Origin: Modicisalibacter luteus DSM 23508
GTDB taxonomy: Bacteria > Pseudomonadota > Gammaproteobacteria > Pseudomonadales > Halomonadaceae
DNA: 64,000 nucleotides
NCBI RefSeq assembly: GCF_000378505.1
Contig: NZ_KB899994.1
Coordinates: forward strand, 224,611-288,610
Direction of reading: 5' to 3'
Positions 1 to 9,817 of the stretch are shown here, piece after piece. The first letter of the stretch is position 1, and each line of letters opens with the position of its first letter. The translations under genes and the position numbers were made by a program. The notes under the pieces are model-generated. The model saw only the letters and a program-made list of their open reading frames with translations. It was not told where the DNA came from and searched no databases.

Positions 1-92
1 AGCAGAGCTCAGGAAGGCCGTTGTGTCAGTTATCGGCCATGCTGTCGTTGAGTATCAATCCAAGGTTTTAAGGCACGCGGCTCAGTCACTAG

Positions 93-275
93 GGCTTCGA
101 GAAGGAGCAGAAGTGGACCGCGACCCGCGTCGCCCTCATCTACGGCTCCAACTCGCAGCTACGCTCCATCACGGAGGAATACGCCGCCAACGGTGGCGAG
201 GAGCGGATGATCGGCCGCTTCGTGAAAGGGAGGGTCAAGGTCATGGAGAACGACCGCTTCGACCTGCACCGCTGA
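93..275 (+). pseudogene. katG: 3' remnant of catalase-peroxidase gene katG
   Basis: The frame ending at the TGA at 273-275 encodes about 60 residues matching the extreme C-terminus of bifunctional catalase-peroxidases: a WTATRV-like segment, a GSNSQLR motif, then a VKVMENDRFDL ending. Full-length KatG is about 720-750 residues, so only the last twelfth is present. An in-frame TAG lies immediately upstream at 90-92 and the preceding bases show no KatG similarity. It is a decayed 3' end, probably cut by the rearrangement that placed the neighbouring cassette array here. KatG itself is a haem enzyme that removes hydrogen peroxide; this piece cannot be functional. Confidence 0.75.
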
Positions 276-319
276 GCGTTAAGTCCGTAGTGGAAAAGCC
301 TCCCGCAAGTGAACGAACA

Positions 320-350
320 CCGAAGGTTGGATGCCAGCCTTCGGGGTTTT
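320..350 (+). terminator. Rho-independent terminator after the katG remnant
   Basis: CCGAAGG at 320-326 pairs with CCTTCGG at 338-344 and is followed by GGTTTTT. This is a classical intrinsic terminator, probably the original katG terminator kept with the 3' remnant. Confidence 0.75.
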
Positions 351-352
351 TC

Positions 353-914
353 ATTTTGCAGACACAGATCAAGAGACGCTGATTAGTGGCGCCTAATGCT
401 TTCGTTGGCGTTGTTCTCAACGTTACGGCTGGTTACCGTAAGGCAAAGGTCACTTAAGATGGCCCGCTAGCCAAGATACGCAGGGACTACCGCATGGATG
501 GCAGACGGCCAACGTTGCATGCACAGGTAGGGGCGGTAGCGTCTCTTGAGTACGGGCCTCGGCTCAGCAAGTGTCGAAGGGCTGGGCCATGAAAACAAAT
601 GAAATAGCATACCCAGTAGGCAAACCAGTTTCTCGGTTCGATGTCTTTAGCGCCTCATCGAATGGTGGCTTTTACCCGGTCCATGAGTTTTGTGGGCGGT
701 TGTGCGAGTCCATTCGGGCTACCTCTGGATGCTGTATGTTATACAGAATTATTGGCACTGGCAAAATGTGCAAGCACGCGAATTCTGCATAGATTACCGA
801 ATTATAGTTAGTGGCTGTAAAATCAATGTGTTAGACAAAAAATGGTAAGCTAAATAATATTCTTGAACCCGCATGCGCGTTCAAGTGAATAAACGAGCAT
901 GCAACCCAATACCT
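353..914. other. Gene-poor spacer before the cassette array
   Basis: No gene is recognised in these 560 bases. A 73-codon frame at 571-792 resembles nothing known to me. No integron integrase (intI) or fragment of one is visible here, where it would be expected beside an attI site. An inverted repeat CTTGAAC/GTTCAAG lies near 860-885, close to the first core site, and could be promoter or attI-related sequence. That is inference only. Confidence 0.4.
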
Positions 915-921
915 GTTAGGC
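915..921 (+). other. Integron core recombination site GTTAGGC
   Basis: GTTAGGC is an exact match to the integron R' core consensus GTTRRRY, and the first cassette gene starts 26 bases later. No attC hairpin precedes it, so this may be an attI end or the surviving edge of a deleted attC. The following gene ends at an attC-like site, which supports reading 915-3190 as one cassette. Confidence 0.55.
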
Positions 922-946
922 CTCCCGAGTGCTCCAAGGAAAGATT

Positions 947-3124
947 ATGGAAGATAAAAACTACTCCTCTGACTCACCGATACACGAGCAAGGGCAAGAT
1001 AGATTTTCTCGCTGGAGCTTCTCAGAGAGGGTGGCCCAAGTAATATCAAAACGAAGTGATCCAAGTAGTATTGTTATTGGACTTTACGGGATATGGGGTG
1101 ATGGTAAGACATCTGTACTCAACTTTATCGAAAAGTCACTTGAAAGTGATAAGAAAGTAATATGTATAAAATTTAACCCGTGGCGTTTCGGTACAGAAGA
1201 TGAGTTACTAACCGGCTTTTTTTTTGATATAGCAGAAGCACTAGATGCAGAACTAATTAAAACAGGGGATAAGCTCAAGGATTTCGTTAAAAAAGCAGCT
1301 CCTGGTGCTGGCGCTATAATGGGTGCAAAGGGGGCGGGCGAAGTTCTTGGCTCATTTATCTCAGGGCCAGACATAAATGAACTTAAGAAAAGAATAGAAT
1401 GTGAGTTAGAGTCAGCCAAAAGACGAGTTCTTATACTAATAGATGATGTGGATAGGCTGGAAAAGGCTGAAATACAAGCACTGTTCAGATTGGTTAAGTT
1501 AACAGCAGACTTTAAATATACATCATACATCTTGGCATTCGATAAAGATGTTGTCGCTGCATCTTTGCAAGATCGCTATTCTAGTGCTGCGGAGAATTCT
1601 GGTGAGGCATTTTTAGAGAAAATTATTCAGGTCCCCCTACATTTACCAGCAGTTGAAAAACAAGTGCTTCGAGAGTTTTGCTTTCAAGGAGTGGATGAAG
1701 CAATAAACATTGCAGGTATTTCGCTTTCCGAACAACAAGTGCAGGAATTTGTTCGAGACTTTAGCGCCGCTTTTGATGATTGCTTAACGACTCCACGAAA
1801 AGCCAAGCTCTATGGAAATATACTGATGTTCTCTTTGCCAATCCTGCAAGGAGAGGTAAACCCAGTTGACCTGATGCTTTTGGAGGGAATAAGAACCTTT
1901 TGCCCATCTTTGTATGAGGTGCTGAGAATAAATAAGGGGCTATTTACTGGCTCTTTCAGAGATAGCTATTATTCGAACAATGATGACGAAAAGGAACAAA
2001 TAAGAAATCTTTTAGATGACGCTCTTAGTCGCGGCAAGAATATCAACAAAGCGGGATTTATTGACCTCTTAAAGAATATGTTTCCAAAGCTTCAATCAGT
2101 TTATGGAAATATGAGCTATGGATCCGATTGGTATGAGAAATGGAATAACGGCCAGAGAATTTGCTCAGAAAATTATTTCTCTAGATATTTCACATACGCA
2201 ATACCAAAGGGAGACATATCAGATAAGGTGATTCAGGAGTTATTTAATGAAAGTGAGAAATGGAGTGAACCCTTCGGTTTCGAAAGCAATCCGTTAAATG
2301 AAATTTTAAACGATTCTTCAGCTGAAGCATTAATTAAAAAAATGAGGCATCAGGCAGGAAAAATAAATGCTGATGCGTCGTTAGCATTGGCTGTTGCTAT
2401 TGCACAAAAGAGCGATGATATCCCTAATCCTGAAGTATTTTATAGCTGGATGACTCCATTTTCTCAGGCATCGATGCTGGTTAGCGATTTGATTCAGAAC
2501 GTACAGAAACCTGACCGAGTTGCTTTGGCAAAAAAATGCATCGAATTATCAGCTTCACTGGAGTTTAAACTCGAGATTTTTAGATGGTTAAAACGTGAGG
2601 ATGAAAATAAACCCGAGAAGGATGCTTTTTCTGAAGCCTGTATAGATGAGATCGGAAAGCACTTGGGAAAAATCATAAATGATAAAATTGAAGGGAGGGG
2701 AGATCTAACCAAGCTGGTACCTAAATCCATACCAACAATATTTTATACATTAAATAAATATGTGCGTAATGAGTATGTGAATGATTATGTGGCAGGGTTG
2801 ATTTCGAATGATTCAGAAGCTCTTGTTAGAATACTTGACTCTTATGTTCCAATTGCTTGGGGTATGGAATCATGCATTTCGCACAAGTCGGATTTCGAAA
2901 GAGAGCAGTACAATAGTCTAACTGGGCAATTAGATGCCTCAATAGTTTTAAACGCAATCCAAGATCATTTTCATCAGGCAATGGATGTCTCTGATGACTT
3001 TCCAAGGGTGTACGATGATGATGTAGAAAAAGGGGTTCTATTCTTGGAGCAATTTGTCTGGTTGCATCAATACGTGCTGCGTGAATGGGAATCTGAAGAG
3101 GAATCACATGATAGTGAAGAATAG
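947..3124 (+). CDS. KAP-family P-loop NTPase (possible phage-defence gene)
   Basis: The 725-residue protein carries a Walker A motif GIWGDGKTS near residues 48-56, a KAP-characteristic FNPWRF segment near 80, and a Walker B LILIDDVDRL near 163. This order defines the KAP family, named after Kidins220/ARMS and the F-plasmid protein PifA, which excludes phage T7. The long C-terminal half is unrecognised. I chose ATG 947 over GTG 929 because AAGGA sits seven bases upstream. The gene is AT-rich compared with the flanking chromosome and fills one integron cassette between the core at 915 and attC at 3125. A role in phage exclusion is inferred from family and context; the NTPase assignment is firm. 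Confidence 0.85.
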   Translation: MEDKNYSSDSPIHEQGQDRFSRWSFSERVAQVISKRSDPSSIVIGLYGIWGDGKTSVLNFIEKSLESDKKVICIKFNPWRFGTEDELLTGFFFDIAEALDAELIKTGDKLKDFVKKAAPGAGAIMGAKGAGEVLGSFISGPDINELKKRIECELESAKRRVLILIDDVDRLEKAEIQALFRLVKLTADFKYTSYILAFDKDVVAASLQDRYSSAAENSGEAFLEKIIQVPLHLPAVEKQVLREFCFQGVDEAINIAGISLSEQQVQEFVRDFSAAFDDCLTTPRKAKLYGNILMFSLPILQGEVNPVDLMLLEGIRTFCPSLYEVLRINKGLFTGSFRDSYYSNNDDEKEQIRNLLDDALSRGKNINKAGFIDLLKNMFPKLQSVYGNMSYGSDWYEKWNNGQRICSENYFSRYFTYAIPKGDISDKVIQELFNESEKWSEPFGFESNPLNEILNDSSAEALIKKMRHQAGKINADASLALAVAIAQKSDDIPNPEVFYSWMTPFSQASMLVSDLIQNVQKPDRVALAKKCIELSASLEFKLEIFRWLKREDENKPEKDAFSEACIDEIGKHLGKIINDKIEGRGDLTKLVPKSIPTIFYTLNKYVRNEYVNDYVAGLISNDSEALVRILDSYVPIAWGMESCISHKSDFEREQYNSLTGQLDASIVLNAIQDHFHQAMDVSDDFPRVYDDDVEKGVLFLEQFVWLHQYVLREWESEEESHDSEE

Positions 3125-3196
3125 GCCTAACAAAGCGCTGCTGTCGGACAAATTTGCCGCTGCGCTCCAAATTTGCCGCAGAGCGCGGCGTTAATG
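3125..3196 (+). repeat. attC-like cassette recombination site 1
   Basis: It begins with GCCTAAC (consensus RYYYAAC) one base after the KAP stop codon and ends with GTTAATG, a variant of GTTRRRY. The arms are imperfect inverted repeats: TCGGACAAATTTG pairs with CAAATTTGCCG, leaving an extrahelical A as in genuine attC sites. It shares the GGACAA/TTGCCGC box pattern with the next site, as in chromosomal integron arrays. Confidence 0.75.
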
Positions 3197-3219
3197 CCAT
3201 TAAGTTTCTATATGGAGCT

Positions 3220-3426
3220 GTGGAAACAAATAGAATTTTTATAGGCTTAGTGGCGCCTGTCGGCGTTCTTTTGGCATCGTCGTCTGGAGCGATAGTTGCC
3301 TACCTTCACAACAGCGGTTTCTCTTCGCTTACCGATGAAGATTTAGGTATTGGTTACCTTGTATTTGCAGTTTTCGCGCTAACCCTCGAAAGGAATTGGA
3401 ATCAAAAGGCGTCGAAACGGCACTAA
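3220..3426 (+). CDS. Small membrane protein of an integron cassette
   Basis: From a GTG at 3220 this encodes about 68 residues. Residues 6-31 are strongly hydrophobic (IGLVAPVGVLL core), and a second hydrophobic stretch lies near 48-60, so two membrane passes are likely. The tail is basic (KASKRH). A TTG further upstream would lie inside attC and is less likely. It occupies its own cassette between two attC sites. I recognise no family. Small two-pass proteins are common in cassette arrays, and some act as toxins or holin-like effectors, but nothing here shows that. Confidence 0.5.
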   Translation: METNRIFIGLVAPVGVLLASSSGAIVAYLHNSGFSSLTDEDLGIGYLVFAVFALTLERNWNQKASKRH

Positions 3427-3442
3427 ATTAGTGCATAGAATG

Positions 3443-3520
3443 TATTAACAATCTGCTGTTGCCGGACAATTTCTCCACCGCTTTGCGGCTCCGAAATTGC
3501 CGCAAAGCTCTGCGTTAGTT
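3443..3520 (+). repeat. attC-like cassette recombination site 2
   Basis: It starts with a degenerate R'' (TATTAAC) and ends with GTTAGTT. Internally GCCGGACAATTTC pairs with GAAATTGCCGC, again with an unpaired A. The arrangement parallels attC 1, so the two sites are probably related by descent. Confidence 0.7.
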
Positions 3521-3521
3521 G

Positions 3522-4226
3522 ATGATAGAGAATCGCATGGAAGTAGATAATATAAAGCTATACATAGATGGCCGTTGGGAACTCACTGACCTGAATGTTC
3601 TAACCAGAGTCTATATTCAGCTCTACGGTTTGCTCTATTCCCTTGATGTGGCTGATGATTATCTAGACGATGAAATTCAGTATATCTATGGGAAGTACCC
3701 TTGGCGTGGTGGGTTCAGCGCCGTTAACTTCTATCAAAACCTATTCGCTAAAATGCCGCGCGAATACAAGCCAAGCATTAAATCAATTCAGTATGCTTCT
3801 CCTGGATTTATAGAACTATCCCAGATAGTAGAAGTAGCAAAAGATGTGGCTCAAATTGTTGGGTATGTCTCTGCCGCGCTTCTTGCAGGAAACAAAACTT
3901 ACAGTGTTATTCACAAAGGAATGAGCGAAAGAAAACTAATGCGGCTTAACCTCCGAAGTGAGGAACTTAGCCTTTTAGAAAAGGAAAAGATATTCATTCA
4001 AAGTTCAGTTGTGGAAATATCAAATATAATGGGTGTAAAAAAAGAAACACTCGAAAAGCTGTATTTTCGCAACGAAAATAATGAACTTGCTGTTTTAAAA
4101 ATACTTGCCTCAGTGTATCGGCGCGCGCGAGATTTGGCGAAATTGCAAAACAAACAGAAGCTAGACTTGCAGCGAGCCCATCGCGAACGGTCATCAACTT
4201 ACAATCAAAGCCAGTCGGACGCGTAA
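3522..4226 (+). CDS. Cassette-encoded protein of unknown function
   Basis: This 234-residue protein starts at ATG 3522, immediately after the attC 2 core, a spacing typical of cassette genes that rely on upstream transcription. No signal peptide or clear membrane anchor is present, apart from a moderately hydrophobic patch around residues 105-125 (IVGYVSAALLA). The C-terminal 60 residues are charged and helical (KLQNKQKLDLQRAHRERS), possibly a coiled coil. I recognise no catalytic motif. The coding sequence overlaps attC 3 at its 3' end, so its last residues are encoded by recombination-site DNA. It is AT-rich relative to the host chromosome. Confidence 0.6.
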   Translation: MIENRMEVDNIKLYIDGRWELTDLNVLTRVYIQLYGLLYSLDVADDYLDDEIQYIYGKYPWRGGFSAVNFYQNLFAKMPREYKPSIKSIQYASPGFIELSQIVEVAKDVAQIVGYVSAALLAGNKTYSVIHKGMSERKLMRLNLRSEELSLLEKEKIFIQSSVVEISNIMGVKKETLEKLYFRNENNELAVLKILASVYRRARDLAKLQNKQKLDLQRAHRERSSTYNQSQSDA

Positions 4227-4252
4227 ACGTGCCGCTGCTTTGGGCGTTAAAT
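4197..4252 (+). repeat. attC-like cassette recombination site 3
   Basis: It ends with GTTAAAT, an exact GTTRRRY core. The arms CAAAGCCAGTCGGACGCG and CGTGCCGCTGCTTTG form an imperfect stem with unpaired bases. The R'' side (ACTTACA) is degenerate. It overlaps the end of the preceding gene. Confidence 0.65.
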
Positions 4253-4280
4253 TGAGCACAGAGCTAAGGAAGTCCATCGA

Positions 4281-4667
4281 GTGGAAGAGTTCTTTTTAAG
4301 AAATCCATGGGTAAGAGCTTTCTTGCCTCTATTGCTTATGGCGGGTTCTAGTGTATTTGCTAGCTCTTTGGTTGTAGAAATAGCCAGTGGTTCTGACATT
4401 GAATGGAATCTAGTCAGTGAAAAGCCGTCATTCTATCTTCTCCTGATCTGCACAATCCTGCTTTGCTTTTATCAAGTTGCTTTGTCACGCCATGACCGGC
4501 TTCTGATAAGAGGGTTAACCCCTAAGCAGTACGAAGCAAGTCTAAGAAATAGAGTTGCGGAAGAAAGCGCAAAAAGAGCTCGAAAGCTAATAAAAGAGGG
4601 TAATGTTGAGCAACTTGAAAAAGAAACGGAGTCGTTTAAAAAACTGTTCGGGGAGGGTGCACAGTGA
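4281..4667 (+). CDS. Two-pass membrane protein paired with a RelE-like protein
   Basis: The 128-residue product has two hydrophobic segments, near residues 10-32 (AFLPLLLMAGSSVFASSLVV) and 50-68 (FYLLLICTILLCFYQVALS), followed by a charged cytoplasmic tail rich in Arg, Lys and Glu (residues 75-128). GTG 4281 is preceded by a purine-rich AAGGAAG. The stop overlaps the GTG start of the next gene by four bases, implying co-translation. It sits where an antitoxin would sit in a toxin-antitoxin cassette, but a membrane protein is an unusual partner. No family is recognised. Confidence 0.6.
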   Translation: MEEFFLRNPWVRAFLPLLLMAGSSVFASSLVVEIASGSDIEWNLVSEKPSFYLLLICTILLCFYQVALSRHDRLLIRGLTPKQYEASLRNRVAEESAKRARKLIKEGNVEQLEKETESFKKLFGEGAQ

Positions 4668-4981
4668 AAATTCTAATCACCGAGCAGTTCAACAAAGCAG
4701 TTAAAAAACTGAATCAGGAAGACCAGAAGTCTGTCTTTGCTTTGTTTGCTCGCCTAGAGGCGACAACAAAAGAGGAACTTTTTAGCTCTGGTAAGCTTAT
4801 AAAAATTTCTTCTCCAGACGAAAAGATATTCGTGATTAGAAGTAAATTTATAAGAGTGTTCTGCACTTTTGAAACTGCAAAGGAAGAAGAAGACCTGATA
4901 CTACTAGATGTTATTCGTAAAAACAGTAGTCGCCTAAAAATGCCTTTCAATTTAACAAGGCCAGGCAGCAGGACGCGCTAA
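4664..4981 (+). CDS. RelE/ParE-fold toxin-like protein
   Basis: At 105 residues it has the size and layout of RelE-superfamily proteins: an N-terminal strand MKILITEQF, two charged helices (residues 9-35), then strands KIFVIRSKFIRVFCTFE and EDLILLDVIRKN carrying Arg and Lys residues. RelE relatives are mRNA interferases and ParE relatives inhibit gyrase; which applies cannot be told from sequence alone. The C-terminal residues run into attC 4. The upstream partner is a membrane protein, so a standard antitoxin is not obvious. Confidence 0.6.
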   Translation: MKILITEQFNKAVKKLNQEDQKSVFALFARLEATTKEELFSSGKLIKISSPDEKIFVIRSKFIRVFCTFETAKEEEDLILLDVIRKNSSRLKMPFNLTRPGSRTR

Positions 4982-5008
4982 CGCGCGCCTCTGCTGGCAG
5001 CGTTATGC
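4950..5008 (+). repeat. attC-like cassette recombination site 4
   Basis: It runs from ATTTAAC (exact RYYYAAC) to GTTATGC. CAGGCAGCAGGACGCG pairs with CGCGCCTCTGCTGGCAG across a short CTAA loop, leaving extrahelical bases. At about 59 bp it has the classical compact attC size and is the clearest site of the array. Confidence 0.8.
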
Positions 5009-5060
5009 GTCTAACCCGCATTATTGGTAAAAGTAAATAGTTTAAATAAGGATTTATGAA

Positions 5061-5816
5061 TTGAAAAATATTATTGAAATAACACAGGACGCCGCTGGAG
5101 TTATTGAATCCGGCAGTTGTGAGTATTACGGCTTTTACACTGGTGGTATACAGTCATGTTTGATTTCTGTTTATGAGTGCAACGACGCTTGTGTTTTAGT
5201 TCATGATTCTGGGCAATTAAAAATTAGTGATATTACCAAGCTAGTTAAAAAATATGGTGATGTTAAAAGAGTCACAGTAGCTTTTGGGCCAGAACTTAAT
5301 AGGAGGCATCATCAAGTTAGATTAGACAAAATATTATTAGATGTTGGTTGCGTTGATAGAAATGTCGATCTGATGGAGCGCAATAAAAGCAATTTTGCAT
5401 TTTTATTTCCGATTAACGGGGATGCTTCTACTATTGAAAACATGCGACCAGAAACAGTTCAAGCTATCCCGGATAAAGATAAAAGAATGTCTATGGTTGA
5501 GTTGAATAACTTTTTCTTGAAGCCTAATTCACAAAAGCTAAGGCTTGAAGTTCAATTTGCAAAAGGAAAATACAATCCTCCTCGGGGGTTAGACCTTTCT
5601 TTGAAAGATATGCTCAAAATAGTAAAGAAACAGCCTGATTTTTTCTTTGCCAATTTGGATTTCTTAGAAAAAGCACATAAAGCAGAGGTCATTTCTCTTC
5701 CAAAAGCGCTTTTGGAAGTCGCGAAAATTTTTAATGTTTCAGAATTTATGTATCGACAATTGCTACCAGAAGAAAGGCGGCAGCAAAATATTGAGTTTCG
5801 AAAGTTCATAAATTAG
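5061..5816 (+). CDS. Cassette-encoded protein of unknown function
   Basis: This 251-residue soluble protein starts at a TTG at 5061, with AAGGA eight bases upstream; a nearby ATG is closed at once by a stop. The N-terminal half looks alpha/beta (SCLISVYECNDACVLVHDSG, then KRVTVAFGPELN) and the C-terminal half is helical and basic. No signal peptide, membrane segment or known catalytic motif was recognised. It is strongly AT-rich and lies alone in the last cassette, between attC 4 and attC 5. Function is unknown. Confidence 0.6.
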   Translation: MKNIIEITQDAAGVIESGSCEYYGFYTGGIQSCLISVYECNDACVLVHDSGQLKISDITKLVKKYGDVKRVTVAFGPELNRRHHQVRLDKILLDVGCVDRNVDLMERNKSNFAFLFPINGDASTIENMRPETVQAIPDKDKRMSMVELNNFFLKPNSQKLRLEVQFAKGKYNPPRGLDLSLKDMLKIVKKQPDFFFANLDFLEKAHKAEVISLPKALLEVAKIFNVSEFMYRQLLPEERRQQNIEFRKFIN

Positions 5817-5820
5817 TCAC

Positions 5821-5914
5821 GCATAACAAGACGCTGCAATAGACCTCGCGATGCCACGCATTTTGCAGAGCAAAATGACGCGCCAATGCTCGGCTATTGA
5901 GCTTAGCGTTAACC
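5821..5914 (+). repeat. attC-like cassette recombination site 5, end of array
   Basis: It begins with GCATAAC, eleven bases inside the intergenic DNA after the last cassette gene, and ends with GTTAACC. ACGCTGCAATAGACC pairs imperfectly with the CGGCTATTGAGCTTAGCGT side. The centre holds a perfect CATTTTGC/GCAAAATG stem. At 94 bp it is longer than site 4. The host liu operon begins just beyond. Confidence 0.65.
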
Positions 5915-5923
5915 ACTATCAAC

Positions 5924-5957
5924 CCCCGAAGGTCGGATGGGGGCCCAACTTTCGGGG
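5924..5957 (-). terminator. Hairpin downstream of the liu operon
   Basis: CCCCGAA (5924-5930) pairs with TTCGGGG (5951-5957). It lies 44 bases beyond the stop of the last liu gene and resembles the hairpin at 320-344. The T-run on the minus strand is weak, so termination is probable rather than certain. Confidence 0.5.
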
Positions 5958-6000
5958 TGCAGTTAAGCTCACTGACTTGGTTTATTTGATTCAGGTGCGC

Positions 6001-6900
6001 TTACTTCGCCGCCAGCGCCACGCCCACCTTCGACCGGTTCGGCCGCCCAATCGCTTGGGTGATCCAAGTGCCGGTTCCCGCCAGCTCGTCCAAATCGATT
6101 CCCGTCTCGATTCTCAACCCATCGAGCAGATACACCACATCCTCGCTTGCCACGTTACCGGAAGCGCCTTTGGCGTAGGGGCAGCCGCCGAGGCCGGCGA
6201 CGGAGCTATCGATCACGGCGATGCCTTCTTCCAGCACGGCGTAGAGGTTGGCGAGTGCTTGACCGTAGGTGTCGTGAAAGTGGGCGGCGAGCTTCTCTAT
6301 GGGAATGTCGCGGCTTACGGCTTCGATCATGCGCTTGGCCTTGAGTGGGGTACCGGTGCCGATGGTGTCGCCGAGGGAGACTTCATAGCAGCCCATCTCA
6401 TACAGCGCTTTCGAGACGTCGGCGACCTTGGTCGGCTCGATCTCGCCTTCGTAGGGGCAGCCGAGCACGCAGGAGACGTAACCGCGCACGCGCACGTTGG
6501 CGGCCTTGGCGCGTTCCAGTACCGGTTCGAAGCGTTGCAGTGATTCGGCAATCGAGCAGTTGATGTTCTTCTGCGAGAAGGCTTCACTGGCGGCGCCGAA
6601 CACGGCGACTTCCTCGACGCCGCATTCCAGTGCTGCTTCCAGCCCCTTGAGGTTGGGAGTGAGGGCGGAGTAGACCACGCCGGGCCGGTGGGTGAGGCCG
6701 GTTATCACCTCGCGGTGGTCGGCCATCTGCGGCACCCACTTGGGCGAGACGAAGCTGGCGGCTTCGATATGCCGGATGCCTGCCGCGCCGAGGCGGTCGA
6801 TCAGCTCCAGCTTGGTGGCGGTGCTGATCGGCTCGGGTTCGTTTTGCAGGCCGTCGCGGGGGCCAACCTCAACCAGCCTGACGGAATGGGGGAAAGCCAT
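6001..6900 (-). CDS. liuE: Hydroxymethylglutaryl-CoA lyase
   Basis: This enzyme cleaves HMG-CoA to acetoacetate and acetyl-CoA, the last step of leucine breakdown. The 299-residue protein has the family length. It shows the N-terminal [11 protein letters not shown] motif near residue 11 (substrate and metal-binding Asp/Arg), the metal-binding HFHDTYGQA, and the [14 protein letters not shown] segment carrying the active-site cysteine. It is the last gene of the five-gene minus-strand operon, 20 bases after the biotin carboxylase subunit. It is also called mvaB in other annotations. The assignment is secure. Confidence 0.95.
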   Translation of the reverse strand: MAFPHSVRLVEVGPRDGLQNEPEPISTATKLELIDRLGAAGIRHIEAASFVSPKWVPQMADHREVITGLTHRPGVVYSALTPNLKGLEAALECGVEEVAVFGAASEAFSQKNINCSIAESLQRFEPVLERAKAANVRVRGYVSCVLGCPYEGEIEPTKVADVSKALYEMGCYEVSLGDTIGTGTPLKAKRMIEAVSRDIPIEKLAAHFHDTYGQALANLYAVLEEGIAVIDSSVAGLGGCPYAKGASGNVASEDVVYLLDGLRIETGIDLDELAGTGTWITQAIGRPNRSKVGVALAAK

Positions 6901-6920
6901 ATTCGTCTCCTTTCCTCGCG

Positions 6921-8974
<2,054 letters not shown>

Positions 8975-8978
<4 letters not shown>

Positions 8979-9805
8979 GCACCCGGCTCCTTGTCGTTGT
9001 CTTGGTGGGGCGTCCAGGCGGGCGGGCGCTTGTCGAAGAACGCGCCCAGGCCTTCCTGGCCTTCCGCGCTGACGCGCAGCTCGCTGATGACCTGGCAGCA
9101 GCGCTCGCGGGTCGCTTCGCTGTCGGGAGCGCGGGCCACCTCGGCGAGCAGGGCCTTGGTCGCACGGCTGGCCTGCGGCGAGGCGTCGAGCAGGGTGTTC
9201 ACGTACACCGCGACGCGCTTGTCGAGTTCTTCCTTGCCGGTCACTTCATGGACCAGCCCCAGCGTTTGGGCGGTGGTCACGTCCATGACCTCGGCGGTCA
9301 GCGCATAGCGGCGCATCTGACGCTGGCCGATGGCGCGCTGCACGTAGGGACTGATGACTGCTGGCGACAGGCCGATCCTGACCTCGGAGAGGCAGAAGCG
9401 CGCCGCTTCGGAAGCGATGACCAGGTCGCAGCCCGCCGCCAGCCCGACGGCGCCGCCGTAGGCTGCGCCTTGCACGCGACACACGGTCGGGCAGGGCAGG
9501 GTGTCGAGGCGGTGCATCATGCGCGACAGTTCGCGGGAATCGTCGAGGTTGGCATCGACGCTGTACTCGATCATGCGCTTCATCCAGTTCAGGTCGGCCC
9601 CGGCGGAGAAGTGCTTGCCTTCCGAGCCCAGCACCACCACACGTACTTCGCCACGCCCGGCGGCGTCGTGCAGGCGGTCGAGATGCCGATTGAGTTCGGC
9701 AATCAGCGCATCGTCGAAGGCGTTGTGCACGTCGGGGCGCGCCAGGGTCAGCCAGGCGACGCCGCGCTCGTCGATGTTCAGCCGACAAAAGGAATCGTTA
9801 GCCAT
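8975..9805 (-). CDS. liuC: Methylglutaconyl-CoA hydratase (crotonase family)
   Basis: This 276-residue crotonase-fold enzyme hydrates 3-methylglutaconyl-CoA to HMG-CoA. Visible are the oxyanion-hole segments GKHFSAGADLNWM and GAAYGGAVGLAAGCDLVIA, and the conserved LSEVRIGLSPAVISPY region. It lies between the two carboxylase subunit genes, which is the usual liu order, and its stop overlaps the start of liuD. Other enoyl-CoA hydratases share the fold; context makes this role the likely one. Confidence 0.93.
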
Positions 9806-9817
9806 GTCGGGTGCTCC

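Noticed and set aside
23..382. A 119-codon frame at the left edge
   Set aside because: The true relic is in a different frame: the KatG-like residues are read from 93 to 275.
571..792. A 73-codon gene upstream of the cassette array
   Set aside because: No motif, no convincing composition difference and no ribosome-binding site. It could be chance, so it is only mentioned in the spacer entry.
353..914. An integron integrase gene or attI site
   Set aside because: No tyrosine-recombinase motif (RHK...HxxR...Y) is found in any frame here, and only the core heptamer supports attI.
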